Positions 41,003-50,356 of a stretch of DNA of 64,000 bases are shown in pieces (positions within the stretch are counted from its first letter, which is position 1; every line of letters begins with the position of its first letter). This stretch comes from Microbacterium salsuginis (GTDB lineage Bacteria > Actinomycetota > Actinomycetes > Actinomycetales > Microbacteriaceae): assembly GCF_012524205.1 (NCBI RefSeq), contig NZ_JABACI010000005.1, positions 186,001-250,000 of the forward strand, read 5' to 3'. A program made the translations under genes and the position numbers. Under the pieces are notes generated by a model. The model was not told the DNA's origin. It ran no database searches and saw nothing but the letters and a program-made list of their open reading frames with translations.

Positions 41003-44000
41003 GCGTTCGCCTCGACTCTTGTGACGGCCACCTCGAACGCGCCGGCGTTGGCGAAGGCGCCGGCATCGAACGACGCCACGTGCTCCGGGACCGGCTGGGC
41101 GGGGCGACTGCCGCGTGGGCCGTAGAGCGAATGCTCGACGGCCAGCGTCTCACTCGCCACCCCGGCCGTCTCGAACGCGGACTCCACCGCGATGCGGTCC
41201 TCGACGTCGTCGAACGCCAGCTCGAGGCGGATGCGGTCGCTCACGTCGAACCCGGCCGCCTTGCGGGTGTCCTGCACGGCTCGGATCACGTCGCGCGCGA
41301 GTCCCTCGGCTTCGAGATCCGGAGTCGTCGCGGTGTCCAGCAGCACGAACCCTCCCTCGCCGAGGAGTGCAATCGCGGTTCCCTCGTCGACACCGCCTGC
41401 CTCGAGGGTGAGCTCATACTCGCCCTCGTGCAGCTCGATGCCGTCGACGACGACGCCGCCGTCGGTCTGCTCCCAGATGCCCGCCTTCGCACCGGCGATG
41501 ACGTGCTGCACCTGCTTGCCCAGGCGCGGGCCCGCGGCTCGCGCGTTCACCGACAAGCGGCTGGTGATGCCGTAGCGCTGAGCGACGTCGTCACCCAGTT
41601 CGACGAGCTCCACGGCCTTGACGTTGAGCTCGTCGCGCAGGATCCCTTCGAACTGCGCAAGGGACGCGGCATCCGTCATCGCCACCGTCAGCTTCGAGAG
41701 CGGGAGGCGCACGCGCTTGCCCTCCTTCTTGCGCAGGGCGTTCGCGACGCTGGAGGCCTGCCGGACGGCGTCCATCGCGGCGCGGATGTCGTCGGCTGTC
41801 GGGAACGCCGCCGCGTCGGGCCAGTCCTGAAGGTGGACGCTGCGTCCGCCGGTGAGACCCTGCCAGACCTTCTCGGACACCAGTGGGATCAGCGGCGCCG
41901 CCACGCGGGTCAGCGTCTCGAGGACGGTGTAGAGCGTGTCGAAGGCCTCGCGGCTCTTCGGATCGTCGGTCACGCCGACCCAGAAGCGATCGCGCGAGCG
42001 GCGGATGTACCAGTTCGTCAGGGCCTCGGCGAAGTCGCGGAGCTTCGCGGCCGCCATCGTCGAGTCGAGGCCATCGAGGTCTGTCGCGACATCACGCACG
42101 AGGTCGCCCGTGAGCGCCAGGATGTACCGGTCGAGGACGTCGGTCGAGTCGGTCCGCCACGACGCCTCGTAGCCCTCCGGTCCGGAGGCGTTCGCGTAGG
42201 TGGCGAAGAAGTACCACGCGTTCCACAACGGCAGCATGAGCTCGCGCACGCCCGCGCGGATGCCCTCGGCGGTGACGATCAGGTTCCCGCCGCGGAGCAC
42301 GTTGCTCGCCATGAGGAACCATCTCGTCGCATCCGAGCCGTCGGAGTCGAACGTCTCGGAGACGTCGGGATAGTTGCCGCGCGACTTGGAGGCCTTGAAT
42401 CCATCGTTGCCCAGGATGATGCCGTGACACGACACGCCCGTGAAGGCCGGGCGGTCGAACAGGGCCGTCGAGAGCACGTGCATGACGTAGAACCAGCCGC
42501 GCGTCTGCCCGATGTACTCGACGATGAAGTCCGCCGGCGCGTGCTCGTCGAACCATTCCTGGTTCTCGAACGGGTAATGCACCTGGGCGTAGGGCATCGA
42601 GCCCGAGTCGAACCACACGTCGAAGACGTCCTCGATGCGGCGCATCGTGCTGCGCCCCGTCGGGTCATCGGGGTTCGGCCGGGTCAGGTCGTCGATGAAC
42701 GGGCGGTGCAGGTCCACCTCGCCCTCCGCGTTGCGCGGGAGCGCTCCGAAGTCTCGCTCGAGGTCCTCGAGAGAGCCGTACACGTCGATCCGCGGATACT
42801 CCGGGTCGTCGCTCTTCCACACCGGGATCGGCGATCCCCAGTAGCGGTTGCGGCTGATGGACCAGTCGCGCGCGCCCTCGAGCCATTTGCCGAACTGGCC
42901 GTGCTTGACGTTCTCGGGCACCCACGTGATCTGCTCGTTGTTGGCGAGCAGTCGATCCTTGATCTCGGTCACGCGGACGAACCAGCTCGAGACGGCGCGG
43001 TAGATGAGCGGGTTGCGGCACCGCCAGCAGTGCGGGTACGAGTGTTCGTAGCTCGCCTCGCGCAGCAGCCGGCCCTCCTGGCGGAGCAGGCGGATGAGAG
43101 GGCGGTTGGCGTCCATCCACAGCTCGCCGGCGACATCGGTCACCTGCGGCAGGAACCGTCCGCCGTCGTCGAGGCTCATGATGAGCGGGATGCCGGCAGC
43201 CTCGGTGACGCGCTGGTCGTCCTCGCCGAAGGCCGGGGCCTGGTGCACGATCCCGGTGCCGTCCGCGGTGGTGACGTAGTCATCGACGAGGATGCGCCAC
43301 GCGTTCTCGGTGCTCCACGTGACGGCATCCGCGTAATAGTCGAACAGCCGGTCGTACGCGACGTCCTGCAGCTCGGAACCCTGAACGGTCTGCACGACCG
43401 CCTCGCGCGCCGCTTCGGCCGAGTCGTAGCCGAGGTCCTTGGCGTAGTTCCCCAGCAGCTCCTCGGCGAGGAGGTATCGGTGGGCATACGCCTCTTCGGG
43501 CTCGTCGGCGTGACCGTCGGCCGTGTGGTGCACGTCTGCGGCACCGTTCGGCCCGCCCGGCACGACCGCATAGCGGATGTCGGGCCCGACCGCGAGGGCG
43601 AAGTTCGTCGGCAGCGTCCACGGCGTCGTCGTCCACGCGAGCGCGCGCACGCCGGTGAGGCCCAGCGCCTCGGCCTTCAGCCCCACGAGCGGGAAGGTCA
43701 CCGTGACCGACGGATCCTGACGCATCTTGTAGACGTCGTCGTCCATCCGCAGCTCGTGAGCCGACAGCGGCGTCTCGTCCCGCCAGCAGTACGGCAGCAC
43801 CCGGTGGCCCTCATAGGCCAGGCCCTTGTCATACAGCGTCTTGAACGCCCACAGGACGGACTCCATGTACGAGACATTGAGCGTCTTGTAGCCGCGCTCG
43901 AAGTCGACCCAGCGAGCCTGGCGGGTGACGTAGTCCTCCCACTCACGCGTGTAGGCCAGAACGGACTCGCGCGCCTTGGCGTTGAACTCGGCGACGCCCA

Positions 44001-44373
44001 TCGCCTCGATCTCGCTCTTCTCCGTGATGCCGAGCTGCTTCATCGCCTCGAGCTCGGCGGGAAGGCCGTGGGTGTCCCAGCCGAAGACGCGGTCGACCTT
44101 CTTGCCGCGCATCGTCTGGAAGCGCGGGAAGAGGTCCTTCGCGTAGCCGGTGAGGAGGTGGCCGTAGTGCGGCAGACCGTTGGCGAACGGGGGGCCGTCG
44201 TAGAACACCCATTCCTCGGCACCTTCGCGCTGCTCGATCGAGGCGCGGAAGGTCTGATCTGCCTCCCAGAAGGCCAGCGCCTCGCGCTCGACGTCGGGAA
44301 AGCGCGGGCTCGGCACAACGGGGGCAGGATCCGCTGCCGGTCCGAACGGTGAGGGCTTCGGGTAGGTCATCAT
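40999..44373 (-). CDS. ileS: Isoleucyl-tRNA synthetase, type 2 (eukaryal/archaeal-like)
   Basis: A 1124-residue class Ia synthetase. The HIGH motif is HYGH at residues 69-72 in FANGLPHYGHLLTG and the KMSKS loop is KASKSRGN near 660, an M-to-A variant. The long C-terminal region and motif style belong to the type 2 IleRS group, which is often less sensitive to mupirocin. The editing domain is present (WTTTPWTLPTNFA). Expression is predicted to be set by a translational T-box directly upstream (44374-44600). Two ATG codons in a row (44373, 44370) can serve as start. Confidence 0.96.
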   Translation of the reverse strand: MMTYPKPSPFGPAADPAPVVPSPRFPDVEREALAFWEADQTFRASIEQREGAEEWVFYDGPPFANGLPHYGHLLTGYAKDLFPRFQTMRGKKVDRVFGWDTHGLPAELEAMKQLGITEKSEIEAMGVAEFNAKARESVLAYTREWEDYVTRQARWVDFERGYKTLNVSYMESVLWAFKTLYDKGLAYEGHRVLPYCWRDETPLSAHELRMDDDVYKMRQDPSVTVTFPLVGLKAEALGLTGVRALAWTTTPWTLPTNFALAVGPDIRYAVVPGGPNGAADVHHTADGHADEPEEAYAHRYLLAEELLGNYAKDLGYDSAEAAREAVVQTVQGSELQDVAYDRLFDYYADAVTWSTENAWRILVDDYVTTADGTGIVHQAPAFGEDDQRVTEAAGIPLIMSLDDGGRFLPQVTDVAGELWMDANRPLIRLLRQEGRLLREASYEHSYPHCWRCRNPLIYRAVSSWFVRVTEIKDRLLANNEQITWVPENVKHGQFGKWLEGARDWSISRNRYWGSPIPVWKSDDPEYPRIDVYGSLEDLERDFGALPRNAEGEVDLHRPFIDDLTRPNPDDPTGRSTMRRIEDVFDVWFDSGSMPYAQVHYPFENQEWFDEHAPADFIVEYIGQTRGWFYVMHVLSTALFDRPAFTGVSCHGIILGNDGFKASKSRGNYPDVSETFDSDGSDATRWFLMASNVLRGGNLIVTAEGIRAGVRELMLPLWNAWYFFATYANASGPEGYEASWRTDSTDVLDRYILALTGDLVRDVATDLDGLDSTMAAAKLRDFAEALTNWYIRRSRDRFWVGVTDDPKSREAFDTLYTVLETLTRVAAPLIPLVSEKVWQGLTGGRSVHLQDWPDAAAFPTADDIRAAMDAVRQASSVANALRKKEGKRVRLPLSKLTVAMTDAASLAQFEGILRDELNVKAVELVELGDDVAQRYGITSRLSVNARAAGPRLGKQVQHVIAGAKAGIWEQTDGGVVVDGIELHEGEYELTLEAGGVDEGTAIALLGEGGFVLLDTATTPDLEAEGLARDVIRAVQDTRKAAGFDVSDRIRLELAFDDVEDRIAVESAFETAGVASETLAVEHSLYGPRGSRPAQPVPEHVASFDAGAFANAGAFEVAVTRVEANA

Positions 44374-44600
44374 CTCTCGCAGGTGCTCGCTCGATTCGCG
44401 TCCTGCCGGGACGACCTGCCGGAAGACGTCTCCCGGCGGACCGCGGTACCACCCTGCGTTGACGGGATGCCGACCGGCATCCGCCCTCTTTCACTGCGGC
44501 TGTGACGGGCCTGCCCCGCTCGGTTCTAGTGAGGGCTCGCCGTGACGGGCCCGGTTCTTCCGAGAGCTCCCCGGTGATGGCCGGATCAGCGCTGGTGGGT
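44374..44600 (-). promoter_or_regulatory. Translational T-box riboswitch with ultrashort stem I (ileS)
   Basis: The minus-strand leader holds the T-box core AGGGTGGTACCGCGG (44455-44441). Near its 5' end is a 4-bp stem CCGG with loop CCATCA (44584-44571); the loop contains ATC, an isoleucine codon, in the terminal loop as in ultrashort-stem-I T-boxes. CGCAGGGTG within the T-box (44458-44450) can pair with CACCTGCG (44385-44378) immediately before the start codon, with one bulged G, giving a sequestering duplex. Uncharged tRNA-Ile binding the T-box would free the start. No T-rich terminator is present, as expected for translational control. Confidence 0.9.
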
Positions 44601-44602
44601 CG

Positions 44603-44608
44603 AGTCTA
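44603..44608 (-). promoter_or_regulatory. -10 element of the ileS T-box transcript
   Basis: TAGACT on the minus strand, placing the transcript start near 44596, about 12 nt before the specifier hairpin. Confidence 0.6.
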
Positions 44609-44679
44609 CCGTGGCGGTGCAAGCCGGGAATGATCCGGGGCATCCCACGGTTTCTGGACTCGTGCCAAGATTGACCACC

Positions 44680-46020
44680 GTGAGCTCCACCGCTACTCCC
44701 GACACTTCTCCCGCCGACACCACAGTCCCTGCGCGCCGCGTCGCATGGGCCTCGATGGTCGGCACGTCGCTGGAGTCCTTCGACTTCTACCTCTTCGCGT
44801 ACTTCTCGGCGTTCTTCGTCGGACCGCTCTTCTTCGATCCGCTCGGCAGGATCGGCGCCACCAGCGTGGCCTTCCTCACGATCGCGATCGCGTTCGTGGT
44901 GCGCCCGATCGGCGCCATCATCTTCGGCTACATGGGCGACCGGCTCGGGCGCCGGACGACTCTGCTGTGGACCGTCGGCATCATGGGCGTGGCCACCGGC
45001 CTCATCGGCCTGCTGCCCACCTATGCGCAGGCGGGCTGGCTCGGGGCGGTGCTGCTCATCCTGCTGCGCATCGTGCAGGGCCTCTCGCTGGGCGGCGAAT
45101 GGGGTGGGTCGATCCTCATCGCGACCGAGCATTCCGGACCGGTCAAGCGTGCGTTCTATGCGGCCATCCCCCAGCTGGGCTCGCCGGTCGGCTCGATCCT
45201 GTCGGCCGCGGTGTTCATCGTGATGACCATCGTGCTCCCGGCCGAGCAGCTCGCAGAGTGGGGCTGGCGCATCCCGTTCCTGCTCGCGCTGCCTCTCCTG
45301 GCGGTGTCGCTGTACCTGCGCTTGACGATCACCGAGACGCCCGTCTTCCAGGGCGTCGTGGCAGAGGGCCGGCGCGACCGAATCCCCTTCGTCACGATGT
45401 TCGCCCGCCGTCCCGCGGCGATGGCGATCGCCATCGGAGCAGCGCTGCTGGGCATCGGCTCGTACTCGCTCATGAACACCTACACCGTGAACTACGGCGT
45501 CGAGCAGCTCGGGTTCAGCTTCCAGGACCTCCTCATCGCCACCACGGTCGGAGGGCTGCTGCAGCTCGTCACGATCCCGTTGTTCGGAGCGTGGGCCAGC
45601 CGGATCGGCTCCGCGAAGGTGGTGCTGTGGGGCGCCCTGGGCACGCTGCTCATCACGTTCCCGATGTACTTCCTGCTCCAGTTCGCGACGTTCCCGATCC
45701 TTGTCGCGACGATGATCATCGGCGGCATCCTGCCGACGATGGCATGGGCGGCGCTGGGCGGGCTCATGAACGATCTCTTCCCCGACAACTTCCGGTACTC
45801 GGCCCTGTCGTTCGCGTATGCGCTGGCGGCGACCATCAGCGGCTTCGTCCCATACGTCACGTTCGAGCTGGGCACCGCGACCGGCTTCGCATGGTGGCAC
45901 CCGGGCGTCATCCTCGCGATCATGTCGGCCGTGACACTGGTCTCGGCCTGGCTGGCCACGCGCCGCCGGCCTGAGCCTGAGCTCGCCTCGGCACCCGAGA
46001 CGGCCTCCGCCGCGGTCTGA
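44680..46020 (+). CDS. MFS transporter, metabolite:H+ symporter (MHS) family
   Basis: A 446-residue, 12-helix transporter of the MHS group (relatives of ProP, ShiA and KgtP), which bring in osmolytes or organic acids with protons. The group signatures are visible: SLESFDFYLFAYFSAFF in helix 1, GDRLGRRTTLL in the loop between helices 2 and 3, and GLSLGGEWGGS in helix 4-5. GTG start at 44680, with CAAGAT about 8 nt upstream; the in-frame ATG at 44611 lies in the ileS promoter region. Substrate unknown. Divergent from ileS. Confidence 0.9.
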   Translation: MSSTATPDTSPADTTVPARRVAWASMVGTSLESFDFYLFAYFSAFFVGPLFFDPLGRIGATSVAFLTIAIAFVVRPIGAIIFGYMGDRLGRRTTLLWTVGIMGVATGLIGLLPTYAQAGWLGAVLLILLRIVQGLSLGGEWGGSILIATEHSGPVKRAFYAAIPQLGSPVGSILSAAVFIVMTIVLPAEQLAEWGWRIPFLLALPLLAVSLYLRLTITETPVFQGVVAEGRRDRIPFVTMFARRPAAMAIAIGAALLGIGSYSLMNTYTVNYGVEQLGFSFQDLLIATTVGGLLQLVTIPLFGAWASRIGSAKVVLWGALGTLLITFPMYFLLQFATFPILVATMIIGGILPTMAWAALGGLMNDLFPDNFRYSALSFAYALAATISGFVPYVTFELGTATGFAWWHPGVILAIMSAVTLVSAWLATRRRPEPELASAPETASAAV

Positions 46021-46032
46021 TCCGGCTCCGGA

Positions 46033-46071
46033 GGCGGAGCGGATGCCGGTGGCCCCGGCATCCGTTCCGCC
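46033..46071 (+). terminator. Intrinsic hairpin after the MHS transporter
   Basis: A 17-bp stem, arms 46033-46049 and 46055-46071 with one G-T wobble and a 5-nt loop, 12 bases past the stop. The stem contains an inverted pair of the word CGGATGCC, which recurs through the window. No T-tract. Confidence 0.75.
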
Positions 46072-46090
46072 GGCGTGCAGCGCGCCCGGG

Positions 46091-46096
46091 TAGAAT
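46091..46096 (+). promoter_or_regulatory. -10 element for valS
   Basis: TAGAAT, 59 nt before the valS ATG. The leader is about 50 nt; no T-box core is seen, unlike ileS. Confidence 0.55.
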
Positions 46097-46155
46097 CGAC
46101 GCGCATCCCACACTCAGGCACGCTCACACGGTGCCGCACATATCGAGGAGACCCG

Positions 46156-48735
46156 ATGGCCGACGCGCAGATTCCCGACAAGCCCGCCCTCGAAGGCCTC
46201 GAGACCAAGTGGGATGCGAGCTGGACCGAGCGGGGCACGTACCTGTTCGACCGGATCCGCGCCGCAGAGGTCGGTCGTGCCGGGATCTTCTCGGTCGACA
46301 CTCCCCCGCCGACCGCCTCGGGAAGCCTGCACATCGGGCACGTCTTCAGCTACACGCACACCGATGTCAAGGTGCGCTTCGAGCGCATGCGCGGCAAGAC
46401 GGTGTTCTACCCCATGGGCTGGGACGACAACGGCCTGCCGACCGAGCGCCGCGTGCAGAACTACTACGGCGTGCGCTGCGACCCCTCGCTGCCCTACGAC
46501 CCGCAGTTCACTCCCCCGTATGAAGGCGGCGACAACAAGTCGAGCCGCGCGGCCGACCAGATCCCGGTCAGCCGCCGCAACTTCATCGAGCTGTGCGAGA
46601 AGCTCACCGTCGAAGACGAGAAGCACTTCGAGGCGCTGTGGCGCTCGCTCGGGCTGAGCGTGGACTGGACGCAGACGTACCGCACGATCTCAGACGACAC
46701 GATGCGGATCAGCCAGCTCGCATTCCTGCGCAACCTGGAGCGCGGCGAAGCCTTCCAGGACCTCGCGCCGACGCTGTGGGACATCGACTTCCGCACCGCG
46801 GTGGCGCAGGCGGAGCTCGAAGACCGCGACCAGCCGGCCGCGTACCACCGCGTCGCGTTCCACAAGGCGGACGGCTCAGGCGATGTCTTCATCGAGACCA
46901 CGCGTCCGGAGCTGCTGCCCGCGTGCGTCGCGCTGGTCGCCCACCCCGACGACGAGCGGTATCAGCCGTTGTTCGGCAGCACGGTGCGCACGCCCCTGTT
47001 CGACGTCGAGGTCCCCGTCCTGGCGCACCCGCTCGCGCAGCAGGACAAGGGCTCGGGCATCGCCATGATCTGCACCTTCGGCGACGTCACCGACATCGTG
47101 TGGTGGCGGGAGCTGAACCTGCCCAACCGCACGATCCTCGGGCAGGACGGTCGCGTTCTCGCCGAAGCGCCCGACGTGATCGTGACGGATGCCGCGAAGA
47201 CGGCGTACGCGGAGCTGGCAGGCAAGACGGTGTTCAGCGCCAAGAAGCGCATCGTCGAACTGCTGCAGGAGTCCGGCGACGTGGGGGGCGACCCCAAGCC
47301 GTTCACCCACGCGGTCAAGTTCTACGAGAAGGGCGACCGCCCGCTCGAGATCGTCTCGACGCGCCAGTGGTACCTGCGCAACGGCGCCCGCGACGAGGCC
47401 CTCCGTGACAAGCTCATCGCTCTCGGCCAGCAGATGTCGTGGCATCCCGATTTCATGCGCGTCCGCTACGAGAACTGGACCAACGGACTCACCGGCGACT
47501 GGCTCGTCTCTCGCCAGCGCTTCTTCGGTGTGCCGATCCCGGTCTGGTACGCACTGGACGAGAACGGTGAGCGCGACTACGGCCGCGTGCTGACGCCGGA
47601 TGCGGCGACGCTTCCGGTCGATCCGTCGACGGATGTGCCGCCGGGGTACACCGAGGATCAGCGCGGCGTCGCCGGTGGTTTCGAGGGCGAGAACGACATC
47701 TTCGACACGTGGGCGACGTCGTCCCTGACCCCGCAGCTCGCCGGCGGGTGGGAGCGGGATCCCGAGCTGTGGAACCTCGTCGCGCCGTTCGACGTGCGCC
47801 CCCAGGGCCAGGACATCATCCGGACGTGGCTGTTCTCCACGCTGCTGCGCAGCGCCCTCGAGGACGATCGCGCCCCATGGACGGATGCTGCGATCTCGGG
47901 CTTCATCGTCGACCCCGACCGCAAGAAGATGTCGAAGTCGAAGGGCAACGTCGTCACGCCGGCCGACATCCTCGTGCAGCACGGCTCGGACGCCGTCCGC
48001 TACTGGGCGGCCTCCAGCCGCCTGGGCACCGACGCGGCGTTCGACCCGCAGAACCCCACGCAGATCAAGATCGGTCGCCGCCTGGCCATCAAGATCCTCA
48101 ACGCGGCAAAGTTCGTGCTGTCGTTCCCGGTGCCCGAGGGCGCTCAGGTGACACACGCGCTCGACGCGTCGATGCTCACTCGGCTGGACGACGTCGTGCG
48201 TGATGCGACGAAGGCACTGGACTCGTACGACCATGCTCGCGCGCTGGAGATCACCGAATCGTTCTTCTGGACCTTCTGCGACGACTATCTCGAGCTCGTC
48301 AAGGAACGTGCCTACAACCAGGCGGACGTGGGCCAGGCGTCCGCTGCCCTCGCGCTGCGCATCGCGCTCTCGACGCTGCTGCGGCTCTTCGCGCCGGTGC
48401 TCGTCTTCGCAGCGGAAGAGTCCTGGTCGTGGTTCAACGACGGCTCGGTCCACACGGCGCCGTGGCCGGAGACGCTCGAGATCGAAGGCGACCCGTCTGT
48501 GCTGAGCGTCGTGGGCAGCGCCCTGATCGGCATCCGGCGGGCGAAGACAGAGGCGAAGGTCTCACAGAAGACGCCTGTCGACCGGGTGACGATCTCGGCT
48601 CCGGCCGCGTCGCTCGACGCGCTCCGCCTCGCGGAAGGCGATCTGAAGGCGGTCGGCCGGATCGCGGAGATCCGTTACGCGGACGCCGACGAGCTGACCG
48701 TCTCCGACATCCAGTTCGCACCCCAGGAGGCCTGA
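46156..48735 (+). CDS. valS: Valyl-tRNA synthetase, type 2
   Basis: An 859-residue class Ia synthetase with HIGH at residues 59-62 (GSLHIGHVF) and KMSKSKGN near 591-598. GWDDNGLPTERRVQNYYGVR and the lack of a long C-terminal coiled coil place it in the type 2 ValRS group shared with archaea. The editing domain is present. A clear GAGGAG ribosome site precedes the ATG at 46156. The 82-residue gene follows after one base. Confidence 0.96.
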   Translation: MADAQIPDKPALEGLETKWDASWTERGTYLFDRIRAAEVGRAGIFSVDTPPPTASGSLHIGHVFSYTHTDVKVRFERMRGKTVFYPMGWDDNGLPTERRVQNYYGVRCDPSLPYDPQFTPPYEGGDNKSSRAADQIPVSRRNFIELCEKLTVEDEKHFEALWRSLGLSVDWTQTYRTISDDTMRISQLAFLRNLERGEAFQDLAPTLWDIDFRTAVAQAELEDRDQPAAYHRVAFHKADGSGDVFIETTRPELLPACVALVAHPDDERYQPLFGSTVRTPLFDVEVPVLAHPLAQQDKGSGIAMICTFGDVTDIVWWRELNLPNRTILGQDGRVLAEAPDVIVTDAAKTAYAELAGKTVFSAKKRIVELLQESGDVGGDPKPFTHAVKFYEKGDRPLEIVSTRQWYLRNGARDEALRDKLIALGQQMSWHPDFMRVRYENWTNGLTGDWLVSRQRFFGVPIPVWYALDENGERDYGRVLTPDAATLPVDPSTDVPPGYTEDQRGVAGGFEGENDIFDTWATSSLTPQLAGGWERDPELWNLVAPFDVRPQGQDIIRTWLFSTLLRSALEDDRAPWTDAAISGFIVDPDRKKMSKSKGNVVTPADILVQHGSDAVRYWAASSRLGTDAAFDPQNPTQIKIGRRLAIKILNAAKFVLSFPVPEGAQVTHALDASMLTRLDDVVRDATKALDSYDHARALEITESFFWTFCDDYLELVKERAYNQADVGQASAALALRIALSTLLRLFAPVLVFAAEESWSWFNDGSVHTAPWPETLEIEGDPSVLSVVGSALIGIRRAKTEAKVSQKTPVDRVTISAPAASLDALRLAEGDLKAVGRIAEIRYADADELTVSDIQFAPQEA

Positions 48736-48736
48736 C

Positions 48737-48985
48737 ATGCAGCTCGGAACCCGCTGGACCTCGGGCGATGAAGCGCCGCGCGCGGTGCCGGACGCGCTGC
48801 GCCGCGGCATCCGGAGCGTCGACGAGTCCATCCCCAACGACGATCTCGGTCAGCCGCGGCCTCGATGGACGCTCACGTGGCTCGAAGGCCGCCCGATCGC
48901 GGAGCTCGACACCGGCGTCATCGTCACACTCGGTGCGGACGGCGAAGCCGTCGTCCGGCACGATCCCGACGACGGCTTCGCATAA
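48737..48985 (+). CDS. Small conserved protein downstream of valS
   Basis: An 82-residue protein, mostly beta-prone and acidic at the C-terminus (VIVTLGADGEAVVRHDPDDG). Starts one base after the valS stop, with AGGAGG inside the last valS codons as ribosome site, so it is translated from the valS message. No recognised domain; I can say only that it appears to be a real gene from its coupling and codon use. Confidence 0.7.
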   Translation: MQLGTRWTSGDEAPRAVPDALRRGIRSVDESIPNDDLGQPRPRWTLTWLEGRPIAELDTGVIVTLGADGEAVVRHDPDDGFA

Positions 48986-49009
48986 CGGACCGCGAGAGCG
49001 GCGCCCGCA

Positions 49010-50356
49010 TCAGTTGTGCAGCGCGCCCGCCTCGGCCCCGGCCTTGCGCGTGCCCACGACGAGCAGGCGTGAACCGAGAACCGTCGCCACGAGGATGAAG
49101 ATGCCGGCCGCGACGAACGGCAGGCGCAGATCGATCCGCGCCACCCAGCCGCCCAGCAGCGTGGCGATCGGGAACATGCCCCACGTCAGCATGCGGATGA
49201 TGCCGAGCACCCGGCCGAACAGCTCGGCGGGAACGATCTGCTGCCGCAATGCGCCCCAGGGCACATTCCACACCGAGATCGAGAAGGCTCCGAGCGCGTA
49301 GGCGGCGCTGGCGGAGAAGACCTCCGGGGCCAGGCCCGTCAGGCCCAGTCCGATGGCGGCCCCGACATTGGCGGCGAGCATGACGCGTCCGCGACCGAAC
49401 CGCTCGACAAGGCGCGAAGCGACGAGGGATCCGAGGAGCGCCCCGACGCCCACGCCCGCTGTGACGAAACCGATCGCCGCGGGCGCGACGTCGAGGTCCT
49501 CGAGGAAGTACAGGATCGTGCTCGCCTGCGCGAAGGAGAGGGCGCTGCCCACCAGCGACGTGTAGAGGACCATCGCGCGCAGATAGCGGTTGTGCCACAG
49601 GTACACGATCGCCTCCCGCGCGGTCACCTTGCTCGGAGACGGCGGGACGGGAACGGGAGCCGCCGAGCCCCCGGTGGCCACGTCAGGGGCAGCGGGGTCG
49701 GTGACTCGAGTCGCCTCGCGCAGTGGGCGCGCCGCGGAGATCGGCAGGAGCAGGGCGAGGACGATGGGCACGAGGTATCCGGTCGCCCCCAGCCACAACG
49801 GCAGTGCGAGCGAGACGGCGAAGAGCAGGCCGGCGATGGGCTGAGCGACGAACATGTCGATCGTGATGTGCGCGGCCTGCATGCGTCCGTTCGCGCGATC
49901 CAGCTGCGGCTTGGTGACCACACCCGGGATGACCGCGTTGGTCGCGTTGTCGAACAGCGTCTCACCCAGTCCGAAGACGAGGGTTCCCACGAACAGCGCC
50001 CAGAGCTCCAGTGAACCGGTCGCGGTGAGGACCGCAAGCCAGAGGGCAGCGCCGCCGCGGAGGGTGTTCGCCGCCGCCATGATGAGGCGCCGGTCGAAGC
50101 GATCGACGATCATGCCCGCGGGGAGCCCGAACACGAGCCATGGAAGGAACGCAAGGGCGCCGATCACCGAGATCGCCAGCGGGTCGCGCGTCAGTGTCGT
50201 CGCGATCAGCGGAACCGCGGTGCGCCCCAGTCCGTCGGCCAGATTGCTGAATGCCGCGGCGGTCCACAGCTTTCCGAAGTCGCGACCGAGGGGTGTGCGC
50301 TTCGCCGGACCTGCCGGGCTGCCAGAGGCCTTCACGGTGTCGACGGCGCCGCTCAT
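49010..50356 (-). CDS. MFS exporter (EntS/MFS_3-like)
   Basis: A 448-residue, 12-helix major facilitator. The motif AGMIVDRFDRRLIM between helices 2 and 3 and the overall layout (long loop after helix 6 carrying PVPVPPSPSK) are typical of the EntS-like MFS_3 group of exporters. ATG overlaps the stop of the 76-residue gene by 4 bases. It is the last gene of a regulator-small protein-exporter operon, so it likely exports the compound that the regulator senses. Substrate unknown. Confidence 0.88.
   Translation of the reverse strand: MSGAVDTVKASGSPAGPAKRTPLGRDFGKLWTAAAFSNLADGLGRTAVPLIATTLTRDPLAISVIGALAFLPWLVFGLPAGMIVDRFDRRLIMAAANTLRGGAALWLAVLTATGSLELWALFVGTLVFGLGETLFDNATNAVIPGVVTKPQLDRANGRMQAAHITIDMFVAQPIAGLLFAVSLALPLWLGATGYLVPIVLALLLPISAARPLREATRVTDPAAPDVATGGSAAPVPVPPSPSKVTAREAIVYLWHNRYLRAMVLYTSLVGSALSFAQASTILYFLEDLDVAPAAIGFVTAGVGVGALLGSLVASRLVERFGRGRVMLAANVGAAIGLGLTGLAPEVFSASAAYALGAFSISVWNVPWGALRQQIVPAELFGRVLGIIRMLTWGMFPIATLLGGWVARIDLRLPFVAAGIFILVATVLGSRLLVVGTRKAGAEAGALHN

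Noticed and set aside
39252..41153. A single 633-residue protein ending in the DUF4233 sequence
   Set aside because: Only the last 131 residues look like protein; the rest is antisense-like shadow of folC. The GTGA overlap with folC gives the real start.
41080..44352. A very long open frame on the plus strand opposite ileS
   Set aside because: It is the mirror of ileS codons in a GC-rich genome; its product is Arg/Val/Glu-rich repeat-like sequence without any domain, and the ileS frame has all synthetase motifs.
46097..46155. T-box before valS by analogy with ileS
   Set aside because: The leader is only about 50 nt and lacks the GGTGGNACC core.
48986..49009. Terminator between the convergent valS partner gene and the MFS exporter
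   Set aside because: The 24-base gap holds no convincing inverted repeat.
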